Below, piece by piece: positions 43,533 through 54,472 of a DNA stretch of 64,000 nucleotides. The position numbers and the translations under genes were made by a program. The notes under the pieces were generated by a model. That model did not search any database, had not been told where the DNA came from, and worked only from the letters and a program-made list of their open reading frames with translations. Origin of the DNA: Panicum virgatum (lineage: Eukaryota; Streptophyta; Magnoliopsida; Poales; Poaceae); assembly GCF_016808335.1 (NCBI RefSeq), contig NC_053146.1:37568470-37632469 (forward strand). Reading direction: 5' to 3'. The number at the start of each line of letters is the position of its first letter. Position 1 is the first letter of the stretch.

Positions 43533-46221
43533 CTAATGCTGGATGGGGTTGGTGGAGAGATACACGGCGCTGACGTTGTCGCAGTAGACGAGCGTGCTCT
43601 TGGCGAGCGGGCTGTGGAGCTCCGCCAAGAGCTGTCGTAGCCAGGACGACTCCGCCACGCCGTTAGCGACAGCCCGGTACTCCGACTCGGCACTGGAGCG
43701 GGAGACAACCGGCTGCCGTTTGGACGACCAGGAGACCAGGTTGCCGCCCAGGAAGACGGCGTAGCCGGAAGTGGAGTGGCGAGTATCCGGACAGCCAACC
43801 CAGTCAGCGTCGGTGTAGACAACCAGCTTAGCAGAGAATGAGCGGTGAAGGATCAGGCCGAGGTCCACAGTGCCACGGACGTAGCGGATGAGACGCTTCA
43901 GCGCTGCAAGGTGTGACTCCCGGGGATCATGCAAATGGAGACAGACCTGCCGAACAGTGTAGGTGAGATCCGGCCTGGTGAAGGTGAGGTAATGCAAGGC
44001 ACCGGCCAGACTCCGGTAGGTAGTAGGATCAGCCACAGGATCCCCCAGATCAGCAGACAGCTTCGCCTGAGTGTCGATAAGAGTGGAGCAGGCTTGCAAT
44101 CCGTCATCCCAGCCCGTTCCAGAATATCGAGGGCATACAACCGCTGGTAAAGGAGGAGGCCGGACGGGCGAGGCTCAATAGTCGCGCCCAAGAAGTGGTG
44201 GAGCTGACCAAGATCCTTCATAGCAAACTCCTGCTGTAGAGAGGAGATGACGCGCTGAAGCAACTGCTGACTGGAAGTTGTGAGCACAATGTCATCGACA
44301 TAGAGCAGCAGATAGGCAGTCATCCCCACAGCGGTAGATGAAGAGAGACGTGTCATACTTGGCCTCGGTGAACCCCAATGTCAGCAAGAACGTGGCGAAC
44401 CGAGAATACCAAGCCCGAGGAGCCTGCTTCAGACCATAAAGAGACTTATTGAGCCGGCAGACCATGTTCGGACGACTGGAGTCTACAAATCCCGTTGGCT
44501 GAGAGCAGTAGACTGTCTCTGACAAAGTGTTATGAAGAAACGCATTCTTCACATCCAGCTGGTGCACAGGCCAAGAGCGAGAGAGCGCAAGTGAAAGGAC
44601 CGGGCGCACAGTAGCAGGCTTCACCACTGGACTGAAGGTCTCATCATAGTCCACACTAGGCCGCTGGGTGAAACCCCGAAGAACCCAGCGAGCCTTGTAG
44701 CGCTCCAGTGTGTCGTCAGCTCGACGCTTATTCGTCCAGATCCACTTGCCTGTGACCACATTGCAACCAGACGGACGCGGCACGAGGTCCCACGTCTGAT
44801 TTGCAAGAAGAGCTGCGTACTCCTCTTCCATCGCGCGACGCCAGTGATGATCCGCCAGGGCGTCGCGGACAGAGGAGGGTACCGGAGAGACCCGCAGCTC
44901 CCCCTCGGTGGCGAGAGTCGCGGCCTGAGACGCCATCCGCCAAGTCACCATGGGATGAATATGTCGAGGATCCCGATGGACGACTGGCGGGTGGTACACC
45001 GCCGGCTCGACATGAGAGCGAGGAGGTGGAGGCGGCGGAGGCGACGGCTCCGGTGTAGGCGTCGCAGGGGTCTGGAGCCGGAGGCGGCGCCGAACGACGC
45101 CGGTACACCTGCACCGGCTGAGCGTACCGCGCAGGTGCAGGGGGAGGCACCGAGGCCGCGTGTGGCACAGCAGGGGACTCCGGGGCCGCGCACGGCACGA
45201 AAGGAGGTCCTGGGGCCGCGCGTGGCGCGACAGCAGGCACCAGGGCCGCACTGGGCGCAGCAGGGATCACCGGAAGCGGTGCCGGTGCACCGGGAAAACC
45301 TGCAGGGAAAGGACAGACAGGTAAAGGTGGCTGAACTACCGGGTCAGTCGAAAACAGCGACTCCAGCTCGGAGTCAGGAGAAGGTGTGGAGGAGGTGGAG
45401 TAGGGGAATTCCGACTCGTCAAACATGACGTGTCGGGAGATCAGTACGCGACGATAGGTGAGGTCAAAGCATCGATACCCCTTGTGGTCAGGGGAGTAAC
45501 CAAGAAACACACAACGAGTCGAGCGGGGCGCCAGTTTGTGAGAAGCAGTGGCGGAGATGTTAGGGTAACATGCACACCCGAAGACCCGAAGGTGGTCGTA
45601 GCGAGGAGGGGTACTGAAAAGAGCGTGGTGTGCAGCGGGAGCAGGAGAAGCAGTGGACGGAAGGTGGTTAAGCAAGTAGGTGGCGGTGTGGAGGCTCTCA
45701 GCCCAGAAGCGCGGGGGCAGAGAGGCCTAGATCAAAAGGGTGCGCACGACGTCGTTCGTCGTGCGAATCATCCGCTCAGTCTTGCCGTTCTGAGGAGAGG
45801 TATACGGACAAGACATACGCAGCTGAACATCCCGTGAGAGGAAGAAGGAACGGGAGGTGGAGTTATCGAACTCACGCCCGTTGTCACCCTGGGTGGCCTT
45901 AATGTTGAGGCCGAACTGAGTGGACACCCAGGCAAAGAAGTGGAGGAGGGTGGGGAAGGTCTCAGACTTGGCGCGCAAAGAAAAAGTCCAAGAATAATGA
46001 GAAAAATCATTAACCACCACCAGATAATATTTATAACCCGACATGCTGAGTACAGGAGATATCCACAGATTACAGTGAACAAGATCAAAGGCATACGCAG
46101 TATGCGAAGAAGACGAAGAAAAAGGAAGTCTGACATGACGACCTAACTGGCACGCATGACAAAGATGCTCAGTAGGGGTCCTAGTACCTGGAACATTGGT
46201 ACTACGACCGAGTTGAGCCAA
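43533..46221 (-). pseudogene. Copia pol: integrase, reverse transcriptase, RNase H with frameshifts
   Basis: Integrase (46,221-45,727) has the zinc-binding HLCHACQLGRHVRLP tail, then FDLVHCNLWISPVLSMSGYK, where the first catalytic Asp of HCDLW is Asn; the second (QGDNGREFDN) and the Glu (QNGKTERMIR) are present. A long Pro/Ala-rich linker follows (45,675-44,950). RT (about 44,900-43,900) has [37 protein letters not shown] and the catalytic [11 protein letters not shown]. RNase H (44,099-43,533) has VYTDADWVGCPDTRHSTSG and SSAESEYRAVANG. Frame changes lie near 44,340 and 44,100 and elsewhere. Confidence 0.85.
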
Positions 46222-46329
46222 AACGTCGCGGTCGGGGTGACCAAGCCGGCGGTGCTAGGTGGTGGAAGACGGCGTCGGCACGCCCCGACGGCCCCCACCG
46301 GTACCGGTACCCCAGAAGCAGGGCCACCA

Positions 46330-47640
46330 CTACCACCACCCCGTCCCCCCCACCTCCGGTCTGCCCGGCGGGAGCAGCACCAAGGAGGGAGGTGGCAGGA
46401 GCGGTGAAGCAGCAACGAGCGCGGTGGGGGTGGACGAGAACGATTCGGGCGCGAGACCCCTGGTGATCTCCTCGAGGGCGAGGTCGTCCCGGACCTGCAA
46501 GAAGGAGGGGAAGGGCCTCTGGCGGGTGATCCATGTCTTCAGGTGGTCATAGGTGGTGCTCAGGCGTCGCACGACATTGAGCACCAAGACCCGATCGGAC
46601 ACCGGACACCCGAGGTCGTGAAGAGCATCAGCCATGCCCTTCATCCGCCGGCAGAACTCACCGACGGAGAGGTCCCCCTGCTCGAAGGTGCAGAAGCTGG
46701 CGTCGAGCTGGAGAGCGCGGAACTCGGCGTTGCCGAGGAACTGCCTCTCTAGCGCCAGCCAGGCCTGTCGCGCGGTGACGCCGTGGGTCCGGACGAGATC
46801 CTGAAGATCTAGGGAGATGGTCCCAAAGATCCAGGACATGGCGACGCTGTCGAGGCACAGCCACACCACATCCCGCGCCTCGATCGGCGAGTCGACGAGG
46901 ACGTGGTTGTCGAGGGCGGAGGGCGAGGAAGACCTGGTCCCTCCAGCGTCCGTAGGAGGAGGACGTGGGGTCGAGGAGGACGGTGACCAGGGCCCTGATG
47001 TTCTGAACGCCGGTGGCCTGGAGGTGGAGCTGGGCGATCATGGGGTCGATCGGGTTGTGCTGGGGTCCAGAACCAGCGGGCGGAGCCTGGTGGGAGGAAG
47101 AGGCACCGTGCTCAGGGACGACGGGCAGCTGGCCGGAGGAGACGCGGAAGTAGTGCTCCGCCTCGGCGACCCGAAGAGCGAGGGCGTCGGCCGTGGCGCG
47201 CTCGCGCTCCCAAGCGAGGCAGCCACGCGGACACGCTCCTGAGCCGCCGAAGCCTCCGACTTGGCGGCGAGAAGGGTCGCGACGAGAACGGCGTCGGCCT
47301 GCTGCCCACTGAGGACGGCGTCAGCGGTAGGCTGCTTGCCGGAGGCAACGGCTGCGCGGTGGGCGGCGGCGCCCGCGACCCTTGCTCCTGCAGCGGCGTC
47401 CGCGGCCGGCACGGCCTCGATGAGGGCCAGCGCGGCGGCCGGGGAGGACCAGGGCGGGAGAAGAGGAGCGCCGGCGGCCGGAAAGGCGGGCGGCCGGGCG
47501 CCGGCGGCAAGGGCCCAGGCACCCAGATCCGCCCGAGAGGGAGCAGAGGAGGAGGGAGAGGAAGAGGGGAGGGGAGGGGAGGGAAGGAGGAGAGGCGCAG
47601 CGGCGGCACCAGTGGCCGGCCGGCCATGGCGGCGGCGGTG
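46330..47640 (-). pseudogene. Copia gag (UBN2-type), broken
   Basis: An ATG at 47,627 (MAGRPLVPPLRL) starts a Pro/Ala-rich N-terminus of the type used by this family (the copy at 63,930 starts MAGRPPTPP). The core is spread over shifted frames: VRTHGVTARQAWLALERQFL, CTFEQGDLSVGEFCRRMKG and LKTWITRQRPFPSFLQVRDD (46,780-46,480). The zinc knuckle is not evident. Long open frames on the plus strand (46,817-47,676) are antisense GC-rich shadows. Confidence 0.7.
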
Positions 47641-47994
47641 GCGGCGGCTAGAGGGAGGGAGGGAGAGGTAGGCTAGATACCATGAAGGAGAGAATAATTG
47701 TGTGTATTCCTCAAAACCCTAGAAGAGTGGGTAATATGGAACCTATACATGGGCCATAAGGCCACTCACACATACACCAACACTTTTTGTTAGAAAGCTA
47801 GCTTAAACCTGAATAAGACCGGATAAGCACCATAACCACTTCCAAGCAAGTACCCATAACCACTTCCAAGCAAGCACGCATCATTAGGCCGTGAAACAAC
47901 AAACAACAAGCTTATGCTGCTGGTGACAATTACTATTCGTTTTCTAGAGGAGTTGGTAGGGTCCAAAGAAGGTAAGGTTTTGATTCTTTTTTAT

Positions 47995-48801
47995 GGCCCT
48001 GTTTGGGGGAGCTTCCTGGAGCTTTTGCTTCTCCAGGAAGCTCCAAAAGCCACAAGCTCCCCCAAACGGGGTCACATTCTCCAAACCGCGGAAGCTCCAA
48101 AAGCTCTTCTTTACACTACAAGCGGAAAAGCTCCCTCGGAGCAGCTTCCCGAGCTTTTGGCGTCCCTCGTCCCCTCCGCACCGCCCGTCTTGCCGCTCCT
48201 CCGCCCGTCCGCGCCGCCCGTCTCCGCCGGCCCTAGATCCGTCGCGGCCAACCGCCGGCGACCCGCGCAGCCGGGGAAATCGGCCGCCAGTGGCCTCCTC
48301 TCCCCCTCCCTCGAGGTCGCCGCCCCAGATCCGTCGCCACCCGCCGCCCCACCGCCCTCCCTTCGCGCGGCCCCGCCAGCGGCTCTTCTCCTCGCCACCT
48401 TCCTCTCCGCGCGGCCCACCCACCGGCGGATTTCCTCCCTGCCGGCCTCCCCTCCGCGCGGCCTCGCTGGCGGCTCTGCTCGTCGCCAACTTCCCCCCCG
48501 CGCGGCCACCTGCCGCCAGTGGATCTCCTCCCCTCCGCGCGCCCCCCGCCGGCGGCTCTGCTCCGCGTCGCCTTGCCTCCACGCGGCCCCCGCCGCCGGC
48601 CCTGCTCCGCGCCGCCCTTCTCTTCGCGCGGTCGAGGCCGGCAACTTTGCTCCTCGTCGGCCTGATGAGCAAGAACTTAATGGGCAAAAGCTCCCCCAAA
48701 CAGACCTGCTAGATTCTCTGAAAAACAGCCTTTTGGACTAGCCGGTGGAGCTTTTCTAAAAAGGAGCTTTTGCAAAAGCTGCCGCTACCCCAAACAGGGC
48801 C
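47995..48801. mobile_element. PIF/Harbinger-like non-autonomous element with GC-rich cargo
   Basis: Termini GGCCCTGTTTGGGG and CCCCAAACAGGGCC are perfect inverted repeats, flanked by TAT on both sides (47,992-47,994 and 48,802-48,804), like the 3-base target sites of Harbinger/Tourist elements. Subterminal words such as GGAGCTTTTG and CAAAAGCT also occur in both orientations. The middle (about 48,150-48,660) is extremely GC-rich with Pro/Arg/Ala-coding frames on both strands and no domain. Confidence 0.7.
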
Positions 48802-48804
48802 TAT

Positions 48805-49711
48805 GTGGTGCATTTAGCAAGGCTTTGTTCCTGGTCAAATGTATGTACTGGTTGTATATACCTGTCTCTTTCTACAGAAAGTCAATGGCCCGATGCATAC
48901 GTTTGGCAGTTGGCACTGTGCATTAACAATGTCCCTCCTGCTCCTTCCCTGTGTCAACCATCTCATTATTATTATCTCCCCACTCTGTTTGCTGGTGCCT
49001 GGTGCCTCTGCAGAACAGAGGACCCACGGGCGTAGTAAAAATACTTGATGCCTCTCTAATTCATGGTGCTGTTCAAGGGTTCGATCCAAGAATAGTGGTA
49101 AGAAAAAGGGTGCAGCCACCTAACTTGAGCCCCATGCCGGCAAGAAGCCTAAAAGAAATGATCATGCCCTTTTATGGATTATTTTCTCTATCACGGCAGT
49201 AAAAGGAGATAGTGACCTCTAACTTCTTTGATCACTGCTAATTAGGAGTGATCCAATCCAATGCTTGTAAAATTGAGATGATGTGGCTCAACAAGGATTC
49301 TTATAAAGCTAAATCCATAGGCATTGATCAAGGAAGTACTAGTTCTAAATAAATATCGATGTAACATTACCATCCATGCCTTTCTTTAATTTCGCCACCC
49401 CAAGAAAGAACATCAAATGGATCATTCATGTTAATGTCTATCAATTGTAATAGTTCAATAACCCTCTATGGCCTGATGCTTTGGTATGTGTGAGTTTGCT
49501 TGCCGTTAATGCAATACACATATACACTATGGTCAACGAAGTTCAACCAAGGTAGTATTTCAATTTTCACTAACTTCAAAGCCCTTTCTTCAGATATACA
49601 ACACAACTATTAACTCCAAGTACACCTTTTAGTCCAGCAGGAGTTTTCCTACATTGACTTTTCATCCAAATGACATCCTAATTGGGATTTGTACACCATC
49701 AAAACAAACAT
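48805..49711. other. No gene seen
   Basis: The stretch has no domain I recognise. One open segment (49,030-49,095, VVKILDASLIHGAVQGFDPR before a GT) looks exon-like but is too short to judge. Confidence 0.35.
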
Positions 49712-49810
49712 AATGTTTTCTCGAACACGCAGGAGAGCTGCACATTGATATATTAAGAAGAAAAAAGGGGGGAAAGAGCCCCCAAAACCAAAAAAAAAGT
49801 TACAGGTTGT
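49712..49810 (-). mobile_element. Short 3' end of a LINE
   Basis: TTTTCTCGAACACGCAGGAG then AGCTGCACATTGATATATTAA; the same start recurs at 56,735-56,765 and loosely near 38,990. The T-rich left side would be the poly-A tail of a minus-strand insertion. Family assignment is from memory of grass L1 3' ends. Confidence 0.45.
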
Positions 49811-49891
49811 ATCTATATTGAATGCATTTTTAATCAAATAATAAAAAGGCTTCCTCATGTGGTTTAAGGTTGTGAATGTCAGAAATTCTAA

Positions 49892-50103
49892 GGGCCTGTT
49901 TGGAACCGCGAGCCACAAAATCGCTGCGCTTATAAGCGAGAAGCGGCCGGGGACTCGCTTCTGCGTTTTAGGTGCGCGCAGTTCACTTTTCGCTTTTTGC
50001 TGTTGCCGGCGGTGGGCTGAAGCGCGTCCAACGCAAAGCGTTTGGCGGGATTTTTTTGCGTCTTCTGCTTATAAGCTGAGCAAACTCGGTTCCAAACAGG
50101 GCC
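49892..50103. mobile_element. Tourist-like MITE (PIF/Harbinger), 212 bp
   Basis: Perfect 17 bp terminal inverted repeats, GGGCCTGTTTGGAACCG and CGGTTCCAAACAGGGCC, with TAA on both sides (49,889-49,891 and 50,104-50,106). It has no coding capacity. Its open frames are artefacts. Confidence 0.9.
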
Positions 50104-50361
50104 TAAATCAGATCTGAGCTCTCAAGGTAAGATCTCAACCATAGGATCTTAACATAAAAATCATAGAAACACAGGTTATATTGATGAATAGAATCGTATA
50201 AATTTTTCAAAAAAAAAAAAGAATCGTAGAATCAAGCCCCTAGACATAGAATTGTATGACAATTTTGTCAACCATGCATGCGATGCAGCACATGTCAATA
50301 ACTAGCTTCTCTCTTTTGTCTGCTCCATGCGTTTGTATGACAGTAACTTAGGGTAAGAAAT

Positions 50362-50534
50362 TGTTAAGAGTATATTGGGATATCTCCAGATATGGTAGAT
50401 TATGATTGTGTAATCCCTGCTTGCCTTATCTCTAAGGGAGGCTACTTGCCCCCTGAGCAATGTACTCCTATATAATCTTGCCCATGAGGCTCAGCAATAC
50501 AATCATCCAATTATACCAATTCTATTCTCCTACA
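50362..50534. repeat. Probable small solo LTR (173 bp)
   Basis: The segment TGTTAAGAGTATATTGGGAT ... ATTCTATTCTCCTACA has TG/CA ends, a TATA-like CTCCTATATAATC and a following CAATACAATC, as in short Copia LTRs. No matching 5-base flanks are found, so it may be part of a larger rearranged copy. It ends 46 bases before the first SERK exon. Confidence 0.5.
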
Positions 50535-50579
50535 TAATGATAATATATGTTTTTGCTGCTGACATTTCATTTTCTGCAG

Positions 50580-52281
50580 GAAGTAGTTCCTCCAGTACTG
50601 GAGTAATTGGTTTTGCATGTTGGCCGCGCAGGAAACCGAAAAAGCATTTCTCCAATGTACCTGGTAAGCATTCAACAGTAGGAGAATAACATATGGAATA
50701 ACATTAAATCAACTTAATGTGAGATTTCGAATGTGGCAGCCAAGGAAGATCCAGAGGGGCATCTTGGCCAGCTTAAAAAATTTTCACTTAGAGAACTAGA
50801 AGTTGCAACAGATGGCTTCAGCGATAAGAACAGTCTTGGAAGAGGTGGGTTTGGCAAAGTCTACAAAGGAAGGCTGGCAGATGGTTCATTAGTAGCTGTT
50901 AAGAGACAAAAGCAGGAGATAACACCTGGTGCTGGGGAGCTGCAATTTCAAGCAGAAGTTGATATACTTAGTACGGTTGAACACAGAAACCTTTTGCGTC
51001 TTCGCGGATTCTGTATGACACCAACGGAAAGGTTGCTTGTGTATCCATACATGGCCAATGGAAGTGTTGCGTCACGTTTAAGAGGTAATCTGTTGTTTAC
51101 TGCAGTCATATAGTCTTTTTTTGTTGTGTATTTTAGTTTCTTATACCGTGTTATCAACAATATCAAACTGGAAGGAATTTATTATTTGGTTTTATTCTGC
51201 AGAACGCCCAGGATCTGAACCTCCACTAGATTGGCAAACTAGAAGGAGGATTGCATTGGGGTCTGCCAAGGGTCTGTCCTATTTACATGATCAGTGTGAT
51301 CCGAAGATTATCCATCATGATGTGAAAGCTGCAAACATTTTGTTAGATGAAGACTTCGAAGCTGTAGTGGGGGATTTTGGTTTAGCCAAACTAATGGATT
51401 ACAAAGATGCCCATGTAACTACTCCAGTTAGTGGAACAATGGGTCACATTGCACCAGAATATCATTCAACAGGAAAATCCTCTGAAAAAACTGATGTATT
51501 CAGTTATGGAATTATGCTTTTGGAGCTTGTTACAGGGCAGCGTGTCCTTGATCTTACTCGCCTTGCCAATGACGACAATGCCAGTCTGCTTGATTGGGTA
51601 ACTTACTATTGACATTTCCACAGTTTAAATTGCAGTGTAGATATGCATGCCGTTTTGCAGAAATTGCAGCATGATGTTGTGCTTGGGTGCACTTTTTCTG
51701 TACTACTATAAAAATTATTAGTCACTTTATCTGATAATAACACATGGAGCTTCAGTAGAGTCTAAAAAAGAATGTATTGTTTCTGAATTGGTGCATTGTT
51801 TACAGCAAAACGGAGCATATGGTAGAGTACTGGAACGTAATGTTCTTCTATTCGTTGACATACACTTTAGCTTGTACAGGAGTTGTTTTCATTTTATTAT
51901 TTATGATTATGATAAAACACCAGGTTTGACTGGCAAGCTAATAGAGTGTTTATGTGCTTTGTGCAGGTCAAAGAGTTGCTCAAGGAGAAGAAACTTGAGA
52001 ATCTGGTTGATGACGATCTAAATGACAACTACATCGATGTTGAGGTGGAATCCCTGCTCCAGATCGCGCTCCTCTGCACGCAGACGGATCCCACAGAACG
52101 TCCTAAGATGTCAGAGGTGGTGACAATGCTTGAAGGCGATGGTGGCCTCGCTGAGAGATGGGAGGAGTGGCTGAAGGTAGCAGTAGATCAGGATGTCGAG
52201 CATGGTTCACGTCGAACATCAGATTGGATTGTCGAGTCAGCCTACAAGCTCAGCTCAGTTGAGCTTTCAGGGCCGAGGTGA
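50580..52281 (+). CDS. SERK/BAK1-like kinase domain, four exons, no ectodomain or start codon
   Basis: Exons 50,580-50,663, 50,740-51,084, 51,203-51,597 and 51,967-52,281 join in phase with GT-AG borders and encode about 379 residues to a stop. The first exon enters in phase 1. It has the SERK juxtamembrane form with [20 protein letters not shown], but about 18 transmembrane residues usual between TG and FAWW are missing. The kinase has GRGGFGKV, the Lys of [19 protein letters not shown] (HHD where SERKs have HRD), DFG in [10 protein letters not shown] and APEY. The C-terminus is WEEWLKVAV ... ELSGPR, as in SERKs. SERKs are co-receptors of LRR receptor kinases. No LRR exons lie upstream, and no ATG precedes exon 1; the exon can be joined in frame to the NLR upstream. 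It may instead be a truncated pseudogene. Confidence 0.8.
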
Positions 52282-52428
52282 TGATAGCACACACACAGCA
52301 CACTCATGACCTGCTGTTAATATGTTGCGATGTGTCGCCGACTCGCCATGGACACCTTATCCTGAGGGCATCAGAGCTCGAGGAGCTAGTGTCGTGTGCA
52401 GTTGTTGCATCTTTACTTCGACGGCGTA

Positions 52429-52958
52429 CAGGGCCGTTACAATGTTTTGGGGGCCCTGGTGCAAAACAAAAAATTGGGCCCTATGCTTAGGTTTAACAAA
52501 AGCTAAATAACCAAAATGCATTTGGATTCATAGTATAATTATATTTGTTTTGCATATTAGCACGTAATCTAATTATTAACGCCAAAGAAAAGGGTGAACA
52601 TTGCCAAGAAAGAGAAGAGAATCAGAGATACGAGATGGGGAGATCGCGATTTGCGACAAGAAACCAAGCGTCTCGACGACCTCGTTGTTTCGGCTGGATG
52701 GCTTCTCGCGGTCGCGGACTTGCGGTCTTGGAGTTGGGGCGAGGGTCAACAGGCGATTGCGTTGGCGGAGTCTCGAACTCACGTTCACATACAAATCACA
52801 GACGGGATCGAAGGTAGCCAAGCAGGTTGGAGTGCAGCGATGGCCGATGGGCTTCAGTTGTTGGGCCTAAACCCCCTAAGGGGAACTATAGATGGGCCCC
52901 CAAAATTTTGGAGGCCCGGTGCTGTAGTGCCACTTGCGCTGGGCCAAAACCGGGCCTG
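52429..52958. mobile_element. hAT-like non-autonomous element, 530 bp
   Basis: Ends CAGGGCCG and CGGGCCTG are near inverted repeats with 8-base flanks ACGGCGTA (52,421-52,428) and ACGACGTA (52,959-52,966), one mismatch. Both ends share GGGGGCCC or GGGCCCCC next to AAATTTTG/ATGTTTTG. The interior holds a GC-rich stretch without a domain. Confidence 0.6.
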
Positions 52959-52966
52959 ACGACGTA

Positions 52967-53279
52967 TGGAGAGGAATCCTTGAGACAGCATGTTGTACAC
53001 TAGATTCTTGTTAAATTTGAGGACCATATCATGGAAAATGTAGATGAGTGCAACCAGTATTGACCAGTTTATATGAAATGTTAATTCTAAAATTAATATT
53101 TATATGAAATCGGACCCCACCTTATAGCAACACAGCTTTATGCATCTATCATTTAATTGATCCATAGAACTATAAACCAACGCCCAAAATTACAAATATC
53201 CACATGGTATACATATGGTGGCTAGAGCAGAATAACCAATGAGTTCTATCACACGGACAAACCAAATCTGTGTTTATAG
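52967..53279. other. Convergent intergenic spacer, no feature
   Basis: A/T-rich sequence between the SERK exons and the next transposon, with no open frame of note. Confidence 0.5.
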
Positions 53280-53288
53280 TTAATGAAT

Positions 53289-54091
53289 GGGAAAATAGGC
53301 ATTTTAGTCCCTGAACTTTAATTCACTTTAATTCAAGGGTTAAGTTCATCCTTCAACTTCCAAATAGATCAATATAGTCCCTCAACTTTCCTTTTTGGGT
53401 CAAACTAAGTTTTCTTTGCTCTTGACTCCTAAATTCATTTAGGAGCTGAACATCACAAAAGTGTTTAATTTGGAACATAGAATTTTATTTACGCATGCAA
53501 CATATTGTGTTGCAAACTCATGAAGAGTAAAACTAAAGCTACATTGCATAACTACGCACTACAAGATAAAATGTTGTGGAAAGTTGAGTGAACCGTAACA
53601 CTAAGGCCATTCCCAGTGGTAAGTTGCATGCCACATAGGATTTTTTTGATAACATGGCATCAAATTTAAGAAGAAAGAGAAAATCAGTTTCATCTAAATG
53701 AAACCATGTCTACACGCATACCAACTCTTGTTAGAGTCATAAAATTAAATGCTACTTGGAGCCTATGAAACCATGCTATGAAATTATGCATTGTAGAGGT
53801 TGTTTCAAATACCATTTCATTTCTTAGTTGCTTATGTGGCTGTCTTGGAAACATCAATATGAAACACTCCACTGGAATTAGCCTAAGTTAAGAAAGGGAA
53901 AAAGAAACCAAGGATAAAAAGGACTTTTTGCATTTATCTCATGTTATTATGGAGCACAATGTTAGTATAAGGTCGAGTTTGACCTAAAAAATTTAGGGAC
54001 TATATTGATCAATTTGAAGGCTAATTTGAAAGTTGAGGGACGAACTTGACCCTCAGGATAAAGTTGAGGAACCAAAATGTCTATTTTGCCT
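53289..54091. mobile_element. Mutator-like element with ~110 bp inverted repeats
   Basis: Left GGGAAAATAGGCATTTTAGT ... and the reverse complement of the right end GGCAAAATAGACATTTTGGT continue to match through TCAATATAGTCCCT and GGTCAAACT. Nine-base flanks TTAATGAAT (53,280-53,288) and TTGATGAAT (54,092-54,100) differ at one base, as expected for a MULE. No transposase is present. A MITE is nested inside. Confidence 0.65.
53605..53883. mobile_element. Tourist-like MITE nested in the Mutator-like element
   Basis: Ends GGCCATTCCCAGTGG and (reverse complement of the right end) GGCTAATTCCAGTGG, flanked by TAA on both sides (53,602-53,604 and 53,884-53,886). Length is 279 bp and there is no coding sequence. 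Confidence 0.8.
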
Positions 54092-54100
54092 TGATGAATT

Positions 54101-54472
54101 AATTAGACTTACAACAGAGCATAGAACCTCCAGCTGTCAACATATTGATACATTTTGAGTAACTGCGGACAATCTTTAACAAGTTTCACAATCTCTATAT
54201 GTAAGTACTGGAACTAAGCAAAAATATCCAGACAACTGAATAACAAGAGTTCCTTAGCCAGCACCATTTCTTCCTTATTTTGTCCCCTTAGCTAATCTGT
54301 TGCTAATCCTAGTCAACAGAAATCTGAAGATAATGCCCTGTTCGCCGTGAGATTGACATTGAAGTAAATGAATAGTTTTCACTATGATCGGCTATCTTTC
54401 CAGCCTACTCAATGATTTTCTTTTATTTCATAAAAATGAATTGTCAATAAAAACTTTAATAGCAAATGGCAA
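54101..54472. other. 3' flank of the Nudix gene
   Basis: A/T-rich; no feature apart from possible polyadenylation signals on the minus strand (for example the complement of TTTATT near 54,424). No gene. Confidence 0.4.

Larger units (their letters stand above)
43154..47782 (-). mobile_element. Ty1/Copia retrotransposon with ~100 bp LTRs, complete but inactive
   Basis: Minus-strand order: 5' LTR 47,782-47,683 (TGTTGGTGTATG...), primer binding site TGGTATCTAGCC (47,682-47,671), gag, integrase, RT, RNase H, polypurine G-run (43,267-43,275) and 3' LTR 43,266-43,154. The order INT before RT is diagnostic of Copia. The LTRs (100 and 113 bp) differ mainly by short indels. Both flanks are T-rich, so the target-site duplication is ambiguous. 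The element separates the DOG1 fragment from the SERK exons. Confidence 0.9.

Noticed and set aside
46817..47676. Plus-strand frames of 70-140 codons
   Set aside because: They are antisense to the Copia gag and reflect its GC-rich Pro/Ala-coding sequence.
48003..48741. Pro/Arg/Ala-rich open frames of up to 275 codons
   Set aside because: They fall inside a Harbinger-like transposon, occur on both strands and contain its inverted-repeat ends.
49857..50117. 86-codon open frame
   Set aside because: It crosses a complete Tourist-like MITE including both inverted repeats.
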